Of a DNA stretch of 60,414 nt, positions 17,738 to 26,648 are shown piece after piece (within the stretch, counting starts at the first letter, position 1; the number at the start of each line of letters is the position of its first letter). Source of the stretch: SAR324 cluster bacterium JCVI-SC AAA005. Its GTDB lineage: Bacteria; SAR324; NAC60-12. Where the stretch lies: positions 1-60,414 of the forward strand of contig AGAU01000107.1 in NCBI GenBank assembly GCA_000224765.2, written 5' to 3'. Made by a program: the position numbers and the translations under genes. Under the pieces are notes generated by a model. The model was not told the DNA's origin. It did no database searches and was given only the letters and a program-made list of their open reading frames with translations.

Positions 17738-18985
17738 ATGAAAATCGCCATTGTTGGTTCGGGCATTGCTGGACTAACTGCAGCCTACCGTCTTCATACT
17801 CGCCATCAAATTACTCTTTTTGAAGCTTCACCCAGGCTAGGTGGGCACTCAAATACCGTAACAGTAGATCTTCCTGAAGATAAAATTCCTGTTGATACTG
17901 GATTCATTGTTTTTAATGACTGGACTTACCCCAATTTCATTTCGCTGATGAAAGAGATAGGAATTGAGGGTAATGCCACAGAAATGAGTTTTAGCGTCAA
18001 AGACGAGCAGAGAGATTTTGAGTATAATGGACATACACTAAATACCCTTTTTGCTCAGAGGAGAAACCTAGTTAGGCCTACGTTTTGGTTGATGCTCAGG
18101 GATATTATGCGCTTCAACAGAGAAGCAAGGAAACTACTGGAAAGCAATGAAGATCAACTTACACTCGGAAACTTTCTAAAACAGAGAAGATATGGAGGTT
18201 TATTCTGTGACCATTACATCATTCCAATGGGTGCCGCAATTTGGTCTACGAGTACTGAACAAATGTTGGATTTTCCTGTCAAATATTTTGCACGCTTCTT
18301 TGAAAACCATGGGCTTCTAAACGTGGTGAATCGACCTCAATGGTACACTATTCCTGGTGGTTCTCAGGAATATGTCAAAAAGCTGAGTTCTCCATTTATT
18401 GAAAACGTTCGGCTTAACACTCCAGTACTGGGGATTAGTAGAAAACCAAATTTTGTTGAGATTATTTCCGTAGCGGGCAAGGAGCACTTTGATGAAGTAG
18501 TAATTGCCTGTCATAGTAATCAGGCTTTACAACTGCTGCAGGACGCAACAATACAGGAAAAAGAAATTCTTGGATCAATTCAATATCAAAGAAATGAAGC
18601 TGTGTTGCATAAGGATATTTCGCTTTTACCAAATCGCAAAAAAGCTTGGGCAAGTTGGAACTATCATTTGGATCATACCCAACAGGAGAGAGTAGCGGTT
18701 ACCTACAACATGAATATCCTCCAACATATACAGTCTCCTCCTAACTTATTGGTTACCCTGAACAGGACTGAAAGGATTTATCCTGATAAAATTCTTAGTA
18801 AAATTTATTATGAACACCCTGTCTACAACGAGGCCAGCGTAAAAGCCCAAAAGCGTCATAGTGAAATTAGTGGTATAAATAATACGCACTTTTGTGGGGC
18901 CTATTGGAGAAATGGTTTCCACGAAGACGGTGTCGTCAGTGCTATAAATATGCTGCAATCATTTGATAATAAAAGAGCTTCCTGA
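17738..18985 (+). CDS. FAD-dependent amine-oxidase-like protein of the cfa operon
   Basis: The start MKIAIVGSGIAGLTAAYRL gives a Rossmann FAD motif (GSGIAG) at once, with a GGAAG ribosome site before ATG 17738; a GTG or TTG further up would add 30 unlikely residues. EASPRLGGHSNTV and DTGFIVFNDWTYPNF are typical of the NAD/FAD-binding proteins found beside DUF1365 and cyclopropane synthase. The C-terminus (FCGAYWRNGFHEDGVVSA) closes the FAD site. The protein probably modifies membrane lipid acyl chains together with the next two genes. The DUF1365 gene starts one base after its stop. Confidence 0.85.
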   Translation: MKIAIVGSGIAGLTAAYRLHTRHQITLFEASPRLGGHSNTVTVDLPEDKIPVDTGFIVFNDWTYPNFISLMKEIGIEGNATEMSFSVKDEQRDFEYNGHTLNTLFAQRRNLVRPTFWLMLRDIMRFNREARKLLESNEDQLTLGNFLKQRRYGGLFCDHYIIPMGAAIWSTSTEQMLDFPVKYFARFFENHGLLNVVNRPQWYTIPGGSQEYVKKLSSPFIENVRLNTPVLGISRKPNFVEIISVAGKEHFDEVVIACHSNQALQLLQDATIQEKEILGSIQYQRNEAVLHKDISLLPNRKKAWASWNYHLDHTQQERVAVTYNMNILQHIQSPPNLLVTLNRTERIYPDKILSKIYYEHPVYNEASVKAQKRHSEISGINNTHFCGAYWRNGFHEDGVVSAINMLQSFDNKRAS

Positions 18986-18986
18986 A

Positions 18987-19760
18987 ATGGAAAGTTGCCT
19001 CTACACTGGGCGTTTGCGCCACAGGCGTTTCAGTCCTACTTCACATACCTTTAGCTATCCAATTTACCTCAGCTACCTTGATCTCGGAGAAATAGATCAG
19101 GTGTTTTCCCTCTCAGGATTGTGGTCTAAAGAAAATTGGGGGCCAGTTTGGTTCAAACGAGATGATTACTTCGGTGATCCTGCCCAACCATTGTCCGATA
19201 GTGTCAAAGATACTGTAGAGTTGAGACTAGGCTTTCGACCCAATGGATCTGTAAGAATCCTGACACACCTACGTTCATGGGGTATAGGGTTTAACCCTGT
19301 CAGTTTTTATTATTGTTTCGACGAAAATCATCCGCATCCCACCGCAATATTAGTTGAGGTTACCAACACACCCTGGAATCAAAAGCACTGTTATATTTTG
19401 GATGGCAGAGATCAGCCTAAACAGGCTCAGTCCTTTGAATTCCAAAAAAATTTCCATGTTTCACCCTTTCTGGACATGGACTACAAATATGATTGCCGAT
19501 TTACCAGACCCTCAAAAAACTTGATTGTTCATATGGAAAATCATAAAAAAGGAGAAAAATATTTTGATGCCACGCTCATTCTCAAGCGCATAGAATTCAG
19601 TCCATCAACAATGAGAGAAATGATTTGGCGCCACCCTTTCATGACAGCCAGGGTTATTGGAGGAATATATTGGCAAGCTTTTAGGCTGTGGCTTAAGAAA
19701 ATACCATACCAGCCACCCCCAAAAACAATTGAGATGACAACTCTGCCACCGTCTCATTAA
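18987..19760 (+). CDS. DUF1365 family protein
   Basis: The sequence LYTGRLRHRRFSPTSHTFSYPIY, with LTHLRSWGIGFNPVSFYYCFD and NTPWNQKHCYIL, is the DUF1365 signature. ATG 18987 (257 residues) is chosen over a TTG at 18963 that lies inside the upstream gene. DUF1365 proteins nearly always sit between an FAD oxidoreductase and a cyclopropane-type methyltransferase, as here. Their biochemical role is not settled; they have been linked to fatty-acid modification at the membrane. Confidence 0.9.
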   Translation: MESCLYTGRLRHRRFSPTSHTFSYPIYLSYLDLGEIDQVFSLSGLWSKENWGPVWFKRDDYFGDPAQPLSDSVKDTVELRLGFRPNGSVRILTHLRSWGIGFNPVSFYYCFDENHPHPTAILVEVTNTPWNQKHCYILDGRDQPKQAQSFEFQKNFHVSPFLDMDYKYDCRFTRPSKNLIVHMENHKKGEKYFDATLILKRIEFSPSTMREMIWRHPFMTARVIGGIYWQAFRLWLKKIPYQPPPKTIEMTTLPPSH

Positions 19761-19783
19761 TTCAGGCAAACTCTAGGTTTCTA

Positions 19784-21091
19784 ATGCACTCCACCCAAAA
19801 TCTTTCTTTCCCTAGATCAGAAACTACTCTCTCTGAAAAACACCCAGAAAGTGATCTGCTGAAACGTTGGAATAGATGGAATCGCAATCTTTTCATCAAG
19901 CGAACCGATAGTTTAACTCATGGCAAGATAACAATTCATGATGAGATGGGTTCACACATCTTGGGACAAAAGACCAATCTATGCCCCCTGGAGGTCACAG
20001 TCCAAATTCATGATTTACAAACATATGCTAGCATTATTCATAGTGGAAGCATTGGCGTTGCGGAAGCTTACATGCGTGGAGAATGGACCTGCTCAAACTT
20101 GACTTACCTTGTACGAATATTTGTTGTGAATCGGAAAGTTTTGGACAACATGGAGAAGGGTATAGCTCGCTTTGGAGTTGTAATTCACGAATTATTGCAC
20201 ACATTCTTGAACAAAAACACAAAACAAGGCAGCAAGAAGAACATTTCTGCACATTATGATTTGGGTAATCAATTTTTTAGACTCTTTTTAGATCAAACCC
20301 TGATGTACTCATCAGCAATATTCAAAAATGCTGATGAGTCATTGGAAAAGGCATCTGAAAACAAGATGGATCGTATCTGCAGAAAATTAGATCTTCGACC
20401 TCATGATCACCTTCTTGAAATTGGTACTGGATGGGGAGGATTTGCCATACATGCTGCCAAAAATTATGGTTGTCAAGTAACAACCACCACCATTTCAGAA
20501 GAGCAGTTTCAACTAGCTAGAAGTAGAGTGGAGGAGTCTGGGTTAAAAGACAGAATTGAGGTTTTGAAGGCGGATTATCGTAACTTGAAAGGTCAATACG
20601 ACAAGCTTGTATCAATTGAAATGATTGAGGCAGTAGGTCATCAATTTCTTGAGAATTACTTCCAAAAATGTAGTGCCCTTCTGAAAGAGGACGGGATGTT
20701 GTTGCTCCAGGCTATCACCATTGATGATCGGAGGTACCACCAAGCTAGTAAGACAGTTGACTTTATTCAGCGATATATTTTTCCTGGAGGTTGTTTACCT
20801 TCTATAAGCGTGATAGCTGATCATCTCCGCGAAAGCACAGATCTTTGCATTTACCACTTGGAAGACATCACACAGCACTATGTGACAACTTTGAAAAGAT
20901 GGAGAGAAAGTTTTTTTGCAAACCTAGACCAAGTTCGTGATCAAGGATTTTCTGAAGAGTTTGTGAGGATGTGGGAATACTACCTTTGCTATTGCGAAGG
21001 TGGATTTAAAGAGCGAGCGATTGGTACAGTTCATTTGGTAGCCACCAAACCATTATGTAAACCCCGAGACCTAATTGCTAAATTTGAATAG
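19784..21091 (+). CDS. cfa: Cyclopropane-fatty-acyl-phospholipid synthase family methyltransferase
   Basis: The enzyme transfers a methylene group from SAM to unsaturated acyl chains of phospholipids. SAHYDLGNQFFRLFLD (from 155), LMYSSAIF, the SAM motif EIGTGWGG (212-219), VSIEMIEAVGHQ and FIQRYIFPGGCLPS are all family blocks. The C-terminal YYLCYCEGGFKERAIG is typical. Length 435 fits. It closes the operon FAD oxidoreductase-DUF1365-Cfa. Relatives in such operons can make branched (methylated) or furan-type chains instead of cyclopropane, so the exact product is open. Confidence 0.93.
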   Translation: MHSTQNLSFPRSETTLSEKHPESDLLKRWNRWNRNLFIKRTDSLTHGKITIHDEMGSHILGQKTNLCPLEVTVQIHDLQTYASIIHSGSIGVAEAYMRGEWTCSNLTYLVRIFVVNRKVLDNMEKGIARFGVVIHELLHTFLNKNTKQGSKKNISAHYDLGNQFFRLFLDQTLMYSSAIFKNADESLEKASENKMDRICRKLDLRPHDHLLEIGTGWGGFAIHAAKNYGCQVTTTTISEEQFQLARSRVEESGLKDRIEVLKADYRNLKGQYDKLVSIEMIEAVGHQFLENYFQKCSALLKEDGMLLLQAITIDDRRYHQASKTVDFIQRYIFPGGCLPSISVIADHLRESTDLCIYHLEDITQHYVTTLKRWRESFFANLDQVRDQGFSEEFVRMWEYYLCYCEGGFKERAIGTVHLVATKPLCKPRDLIAKFE

Positions 21092-21177
21092 CAATCTATT
21101 AGATCTTCCACTAAAAAAACTTGCTTACATTTTTTTGTGATAAAATTTGAACTATCCAAAAACACTTTAGCAGAATC

Positions 21178-23847
21178 CTATTCTGGGCTCTCCCGCCAAA
21201 CACGCAATTGATTGCGAATTGAAACTCCTTTTGAGTCTCTGGCTACCAACTCAATCAGGTTTCTTCCAAGAAGAAGAGGAGACTTCCAAACAAGTTCCTC
21301 GGAACGCTTGTTGTTTAAGCTGAAGTAATTCAATTTTCTTCCGTTAACAAAGCATAAGAGATCCTGGAGTCCATCTTCGTCTCTCAAATCAATTTCCCAG
21401 ATTAGGTCCTCCTCTCTGGTCAAAACAGGCAGTTCATCTCTAATGAAATTGGTTTGGATAATTGGAGGTTCAACTTCGGCTTCAGGCCCTACTTTGCCAA
21501 TCCAATTATAGTTCCAAAGGGCTTGTTCCACCCTTGGAACAAACAGGGCCACTTGCCAACGACCAAACTCCTCAAATCCTTTGGGAATGCGAACCAGTAG
21601 ATTTTCTTCGTAGTACTTACCTTCTTTCAGACTTTTCCATTCCACCCGGTCTTGTAACCAGATCAAACCATCCTCTGAGCTACCGATTCTCAATACTACG
21701 TCCTCCAGTTCTGCGGTTTCCTGCATTTTAAGATTAACCTTTAGAACAAGGGTTTCTCCAGATTGAGGTATTCCATCACCATTACCGACACTTCCCTCAG
21801 TTCCATTATCGATGATCTGGAACCCCATGCTGATTATAGGTAATTCGTCAGGAATTACCGATAATAGAATATTTTTACGCGTCAGTTCATGATCTTCACC
21901 TGAAAGAACTAGAAAATCCATAGGTAGCCAACCCAGATTTTCTTGCTGATCAAAGTCTATTTCACGAATCCAAATACTTTTTTCACCACCTTCGAATTTC
22001 CCAAAAGGGAACTCAATTTCATCGAGCCAATCTTCAGGGCTTTCAGATAACACTAATACCCTATCCATGGGCATACTGCCCGTGTTCTGAAGCTGAACTT
22101 TAATGCGCAATTTACGGTCAGATGCAAATGGAGGAGTAGTTGATTGCCAGACACCAGAGTCGTTTTCTTGCTCAAAAAAGATTTGCAAATCTGGCAACTC
22201 CGTTGGGCTGGGAGAGGATAGGGTCCAATCTAACTCAGCTTGCCTTGCGATTTTACTGACAACTTCTTGCTCAGCCTGAGCCTGCAGCAAGGCATGAGAC
22301 CTAATGAGAGTTGCTTTCATCGTTTCCTGGTAAGGCAGATGCTCTCTCAACAATCGAACTGCAATACGAACGTAATCATCATTTTCAATCTCTGAAGCTC
22401 TTAGGGGTTTGTCAATATCGGTTTCTTGGTCATCTGAATCTCTCATGTAGTGCAAGATATAATTTTCACCCTTGCTCTTCTGTTGAAGGGAATGCAGATG
22501 GATGTCGTTTTCTGATAGGTAAAGTGGATCCAACTGTAAATCTGGTTTGACACCAACACCCTGAATGGAGAGATTATCTGGAGTTAAGTAGTGGGCAATA
22601 GTCATTTTGAGACCAAAATCACCAGGCATACTCCAAATGGACTGCACAGAACCCTTGCCAAATGTCTGCTCGCCAACAACAATCGCACGATTATTTACCT
22701 TCAGTGCTGCGCTGACGATCTCAGAAGCTGAGGCACTTTGACCATTCACCAAAACCACAATAGGTATGTTTTGAATTTTATGAGAGCTCAAGAGTTGGTG
22801 AGAATCGTAGCTTGTTAGGTCTGTGTTGGTCTGTGTCGAAACAATTTTTTTCTTAGCGGGCAGAAACAAGTCACTCACCCGCACGGCTTCCTGAAGTAGG
22901 CCTCCTGGATTTCCCCGCAAATCTAAAATCAAACCTGCAACTGAGTCTAGATTTCCCAATTGTTTTTCAAGATCAGTAGATGTGTCTTCCTGGAATAATT
23001 TCAGCCGAATGTAACGTACTGGAATTCCATCATCGAATCGCAGGTCTACAGAATCACTACTGCTGATTTGAATATCCTCCCGTTGAAGTTCGTAAGTAAT
23101 TTCTTCCCCTGATCGCAACACAGTCAAATCCATTTTGGAGCCAATTTTCCCTCGCAAACCTTGCATGATTGCACTTAAGCTCATTTTTCTAGTTGATTCT
23201 CCGTCAATTTCCTTGACCTGATCCCCAATCCGCAGTCCTACTCGGTCAGCAGGTCCACCTTCCATCAGAGAAATAATGGTCAATTGTTTTTCCCGAATTC
23301 CAATGACGATTCCTACTCCTGCAAATCGACCTCGGGTATTCTCGTTAAACTCAGTGTAGCTTGATGGTGGAAGCACAACTGAATGAGGGTCCAGGCAAGA
23401 CATAATGGCGTTAAGAGCAAGTAGTTCAAGCTCTACAGTACGGTACTGAGGCAGCTTTTCATGAAGTTTCAGGATGAGGGATTGGATCCCCACATACATT
23501 TCTCTAAGAGATGCAGGTGAATCTAGCGCGACCAGAATACCTTCTCGAAATAGAACCCTTTGGCCTCCGGATTCCCTTTCGGGGGTAAGGACCCGTACTT
23601 CTGCAATCTCCCTCTCCAAGACTACGAGAGCTGCCTCTTGAAGCTCTGTCAAATCCAACCTCTCAAGCTCAGGATAATCCAGTTGAATTCTCATCAAAAC
23701 TTCAGCCAACAAAGGCGTTGGTGATAGCTCCGGTTCTTCTGGTAATTCTGGTCCAGAAAATCCTTGTAGGCAACCGGATAAAATAATAGAGGTGATTGTG
23801 GTAAGGAGCGCCCAGTCTAATTTTTTTTGGATACTTTCCATTTTCAT
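21178..23847 (-). CDS. Lipoprotein S41 (C-terminal processing) peptidase with long C-terminal extension
   Basis: An N-terminal lipobox (LSGC, Cys26) marks an envelope lipoprotein. A helical region is followed by a PDZ domain (about 170-255; GRFAGVGIVIG, GGPADRVGLRIGDQV) and the S41 core with SASASEI (371-377, catalytic Ser) and FGKGSVQ (Lys398). CtpA/Prc enzymes are usually 400-680 residues; this one has 889. About 390 extra residues after the core look like several beta-sandwich modules (around 560-690, 690-790 and 800-889). Long S41 peptidases of this shape occur in delta-like proteobacteria. It lies 64 bp after the FtsX-type gene or 3' of it in transcription order, so the two are probably one operon. 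Confidence 0.88.
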   Translation of the reverse strand: MKMESIQKKLDWALLTTITSIILSGCLQGFSGPELPEEPELSPTPLLAEVLMRIQLDYPELERLDLTELQEAALVVLEREIAEVRVLTPERESGGQRVLFREGILVALDSPASLREMYVGIQSLILKLHEKLPQYRTVELELLALNAIMSCLDPHSVVLPPSSYTEFNENTRGRFAGVGIVIGIREKQLTIISLMEGGPADRVGLRIGDQVKEIDGESTRKMSLSAIMQGLRGKIGSKMDLTVLRSGEEITYELQREDIQISSSDSVDLRFDDGIPVRYIRLKLFQEDTSTDLEKQLGNLDSVAGLILDLRGNPGGLLQEAVRVSDLFLPAKKKIVSTQTNTDLTSYDSHQLLSSHKIQNIPIVVLVNGQSASASEIVSAALKVNNRAIVVGEQTFGKGSVQSIWSMPGDFGLKMTIAHYLTPDNLSIQGVGVKPDLQLDPLYLSENDIHLHSLQQKSKGENYILHYMRDSDDQETDIDKPLRASEIENDDYVRIAVRLLREHLPYQETMKATLIRSHALLQAQAEQEVVSKIARQAELDWTLSSPSPTELPDLQIFFEQENDSGVWQSTTPPFASDRKLRIKVQLQNTGSMPMDRVLVLSESPEDWLDEIEFPFGKFEGGEKSIWIREIDFDQQENLGWLPMDFLVLSGEDHELTRKNILLSVIPDELPIISMGFQIIDNGTEGSVGNGDGIPQSGETLVLKVNLKMQETAELEDVVLRIGSSEDGLIWLQDRVEWKSLKEGKYYEENLLVRIPKGFEEFGRWQVALFVPRVEQALWNYNWIGKVGPEAEVEPPIIQTNFIRDELPVLTREEDLIWEIDLRDEDGLQDLLCFVNGRKLNYFSLNNKRSEELVWKSPLLLGRNLIELVARDSKGVSIRNQLRVWRESPE

Positions 23848-23911
23848 TTGGGCTCAATCTGCTCGAAGAGTGTTAAAAATTTGGAATGTTACCTTTCTAA
23901 AATCACAAAGC

Positions 23912-26461
23912 TCATTCTTCACGCAGAACCAAAGCGGGTGGAACTCGGGACATTTTGATTGCAGGGTATAGGCCTGCAAGCAAAGCAGCGAAGACGGCCA
24001 GCAACATGTTGTTGAGTAAAACGCTTGGTTCTATCAAAGTAGGAAAGGTCCAGCCGAATGAGCGCTGGTTTATCACAAAAATCAAAACAATTGCCATCAT
24101 AATCCCGACTGGAATTGCGAGAACTCCTGCGACTATCCCCATCAATCCACACTGACTAGTCACTAATCGCCAAATTTGTCCTGGGGTCATTCCTGTAGCA
24201 CGTAATATCCCCAACTCTCTCTGCCGTTCTAACTGAAGTGCCATTAACGAACTGATCACGCCTATAAAAGCAACACCCGTTACCAGTAATTGAAGGACAC
24301 CAGTAATTGCAAAAGTTCGGTCAAAAATTTCTAAGCTTACTTGTCTCAAAGTAACATTTGAACGGATGATCAAAGGTTGTGGGGTATTTAGTCGTTCAAA
24401 AGCACTCTGAAAAAGTTCAGGGGTCCATCCATCCTCAAGATAAAGCGCAACAGAATTTACTCTTGTATCTTCCCAAAATTTCTCCAGGTGATTGCGGTGA
24501 ATTATGGCGTGCCCCCTTTCAGAGCTGTAATCGTAGAAGACCCCTTTGATTTCAAAAATTGTATCGCCTCTTGAAGAAAGTAAAATTAGCTTTTCTCCGA
24601 TTGACAAACCTAATCTGTTTGCAAGAGGTTCAGAAATCACAATCGATTGTTTTGAATCAAAACTATCCCATGGATCTTCGATAGCCTCTTTGAAATTGTA
24701 AGAAGCATAGCCCTCTTCGGGTAAGTCAAGAGTCAAGAGGTCAATCTCACTGCCAGAGGTTTTTACCTGAATCCTTCTATTTCTTGTGAGATGAGCAACC
24801 CCCTCGGCTTTTTCAAGGATTTCAATGCTCTCAGGCAACAAAACCTTATCAAGGTGTCGTGAATTTCCGGGGGGAGCAACGTAAATATCAGCCCAAAGCT
24901 GTTGTTCCAACCAATAAAAGACCGTGTGTCTAAAACTGCCCACCATGATCCCAAGACCGATTGCTGCGGAGATAGCTACCATTAGGGCCGCAATAGCAAC
25001 ACTTGTTCTGCTCAGTTCTGCTTGAACTCCCCGTGCCGCCATACTTCCAAGGACTCCAAAAAACTTGGTGATGATTGGTCTTATTAGTGTCATGGCGAAG
25101 TTTGTCAGATGAGGGGTAAGGAATGCTAAACCAATAATTAAAGAGAACAAACCTGCATAACTGAGGATTAAATTTCTCGAGGGTAGCCACAACAAAAAGA
25201 CACCCGCAGTGCAAAGGCTCAAGCCAGCATAGCTGCTCCAACGCAAAGTCTTATGAAAAGATTCTTCACGCGATGATCGATTTAAAACCATTCTTGGTGG
25301 AATATTTGAAGCTTCTTTAGCAGGTGGGATCACGGCAAGAAGAGTTGCCCCCACTCCAAGGCCAATGCCTTTGAAAAGAGATAAATTTGACCATTGAAGC
25401 TCACGAACGGAAAGAACATAGTACAAATCATTGATGGTCTGAGTAACAAAGATGACAAGAATTTTTGCCAACTGACTCCCACCGATCAAACCTAGCAAAG
25501 TTCCCATAACCCCAATTACAATTGCTTCTATTAAAATAATGCAAAATATTTCGCCTCGAGTCACTCCAACTGCTCTAAATTGACCCAATAATCTGTATCG
25601 TTGAACCACAGAGAAAGTCATCGTATTGTAGATTAAGAACATCCCTACAATTAGCGAAAGCAAACTCAACGCAGAAAGGTTCAAGTGGAATGCACGAGTC
25701 ATTTTGTCAGCAGACTCAAGTCTTGTTTGTGATGATTCGACACTAACACCGACGGGAAGAGCTTCATTAAGCCTCTTAATTTGTTGTTTATTTTCCTCGT
25801 CATCACCGCTTAAAATCAGGTCTACCCTAGATAAATTTCCCTTCTGCTGAAGCAACTCCTGAGCTGTACTGATATCGACAATCAAGAGTTTTGAAAGAGC
25901 TTGCCGAGCAAAGTCGTCCTCAATTTTGAGAAAGGCAACCAGTCGAAGTTTATGTGGTAAGCCTCCGATTGCAACTTTGAAAGAATCTCCAACTTGGATA
26001 CCAAGCTGTTCGGCTGAATCAACCGATAAAACAACAGTATTTGGCTCAGTTAAAAATGCTGTAAGTTCCCCATTCCCCCCCCCGCCTAATTCCTGAAGAT
26101 ATGGTCGAAAAGGGGCTTCTGCAAAAGGATCAATTCCCAGTAAATGGTAAACCTGATCCGGTTTTTCTGGCAAAACTGCATAACCTTCTAAAACAGGTGC
26201 TGCTTTAATAAAACCAATTTTTTGTTTCAACTCTCGGTAGGTCTGTTGAGAAAGATGCTCTCTTTCGGAGATGATTTGATGGGTCGAACGGCCACTCACC
26301 GATTGAACTGCCAATTCCATTGATCGTTGTGCGCTGGCATTCGTCAAATCAATAGAAACAACAATGGCAACCCCAAGTGCTACTCCGAGTACAGCCAACC
26401 CAAATTGCCAGGGATGACGTTTCAGATATCTAAAACTTGAATGATAAAGAATGTGCGGCAT
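23912..26461 (-). CDS. FtsX-type ABC permease with two FtsX domains
   Basis: The 849-residue protein has an N-terminal anchor (RYLKRHPWQFGLAVLGVALGVAI), a large periplasmic domain, a first FtsX domain (around 265-400; YNTMTFSVVQRYRLLGQFRAVGVTRG), a middle membrane block, a second periplasmic domain, and a C-terminal FtsX domain (LQLERQRELGILRATGMTPGQIW). This is the YbbP/LolC-like layout of permeases that drive lipoprotein or lipid extraction with a separate ATPase. No ATPase gene is adjacent. ATG 26461 is preferred to TTG 26485. Its cotranscribed partner is the S41 lipoprotein peptidase. Confidence 0.85.
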   Translation of the reverse strand: MPHILYHSSFRYLKRHPWQFGLAVLGVALGVAIVVSIDLTNASAQRSMELAVQSVSGRSTHQIISEREHLSQQTYRELKQKIGFIKAAPVLEGYAVLPEKPDQVYHLLGIDPFAEAPFRPYLQELGGGGNGELTAFLTEPNTVVLSVDSAEQLGIQVGDSFKVAIGGLPHKLRLVAFLKIEDDFARQALSKLLIVDISTAQELLQQKGNLSRVDLILSGDDEENKQQIKRLNEALPVGVSVESSQTRLESADKMTRAFHLNLSALSLLSLIVGMFLIYNTMTFSVVQRYRLLGQFRAVGVTRGEIFCIILIEAIVIGVMGTLLGLIGGSQLAKILVIFVTQTINDLYYVLSVRELQWSNLSLFKGIGLGVGATLLAVIPPAKEASNIPPRMVLNRSSREESFHKTLRWSSYAGLSLCTAGVFLLWLPSRNLILSYAGLFSLIIGLAFLTPHLTNFAMTLIRPIITKFFGVLGSMAARGVQAELSRTSVAIAALMVAISAAIGLGIMVGSFRHTVFYWLEQQLWADIYVAPPGNSRHLDKVLLPESIEILEKAEGVAHLTRNRRIQVKTSGSEIDLLTLDLPEEGYASYNFKEAIEDPWDSFDSKQSIVISEPLANRLGLSIGEKLILLSSRGDTIFEIKGVFYDYSSERGHAIIHRNHLEKFWEDTRVNSVALYLEDGWTPELFQSAFERLNTPQPLIIRSNVTLRQVSLEIFDRTFAITGVLQLLVTGVAFIGVISSLMALQLERQRELGILRATGMTPGQIWRLVTSQCGLMGIVAGVLAIPVGIMMAIVLIFVINQRSFGWTFPTLIEPSVLLNNMLLAVFAALLAGLYPAIKMSRVPPALVLREE

Positions 26462-26648
26462 AAACAGAAAATTGGTATTTTTCAAGAAAATTTTGATAAA
26501 AGTAGCCTGCTTGTATTTTTACAATCTTTGCGGCATGTTCAGAAGATTAGGATTTTTTTCAGCCAAATGTCGCTTGCCACCTTACTCATGTAGGTGCTAA
26601 TCAAATGAGCCAATTCATTTCTCTGACAACTAAAACAGATTTCGTTTC

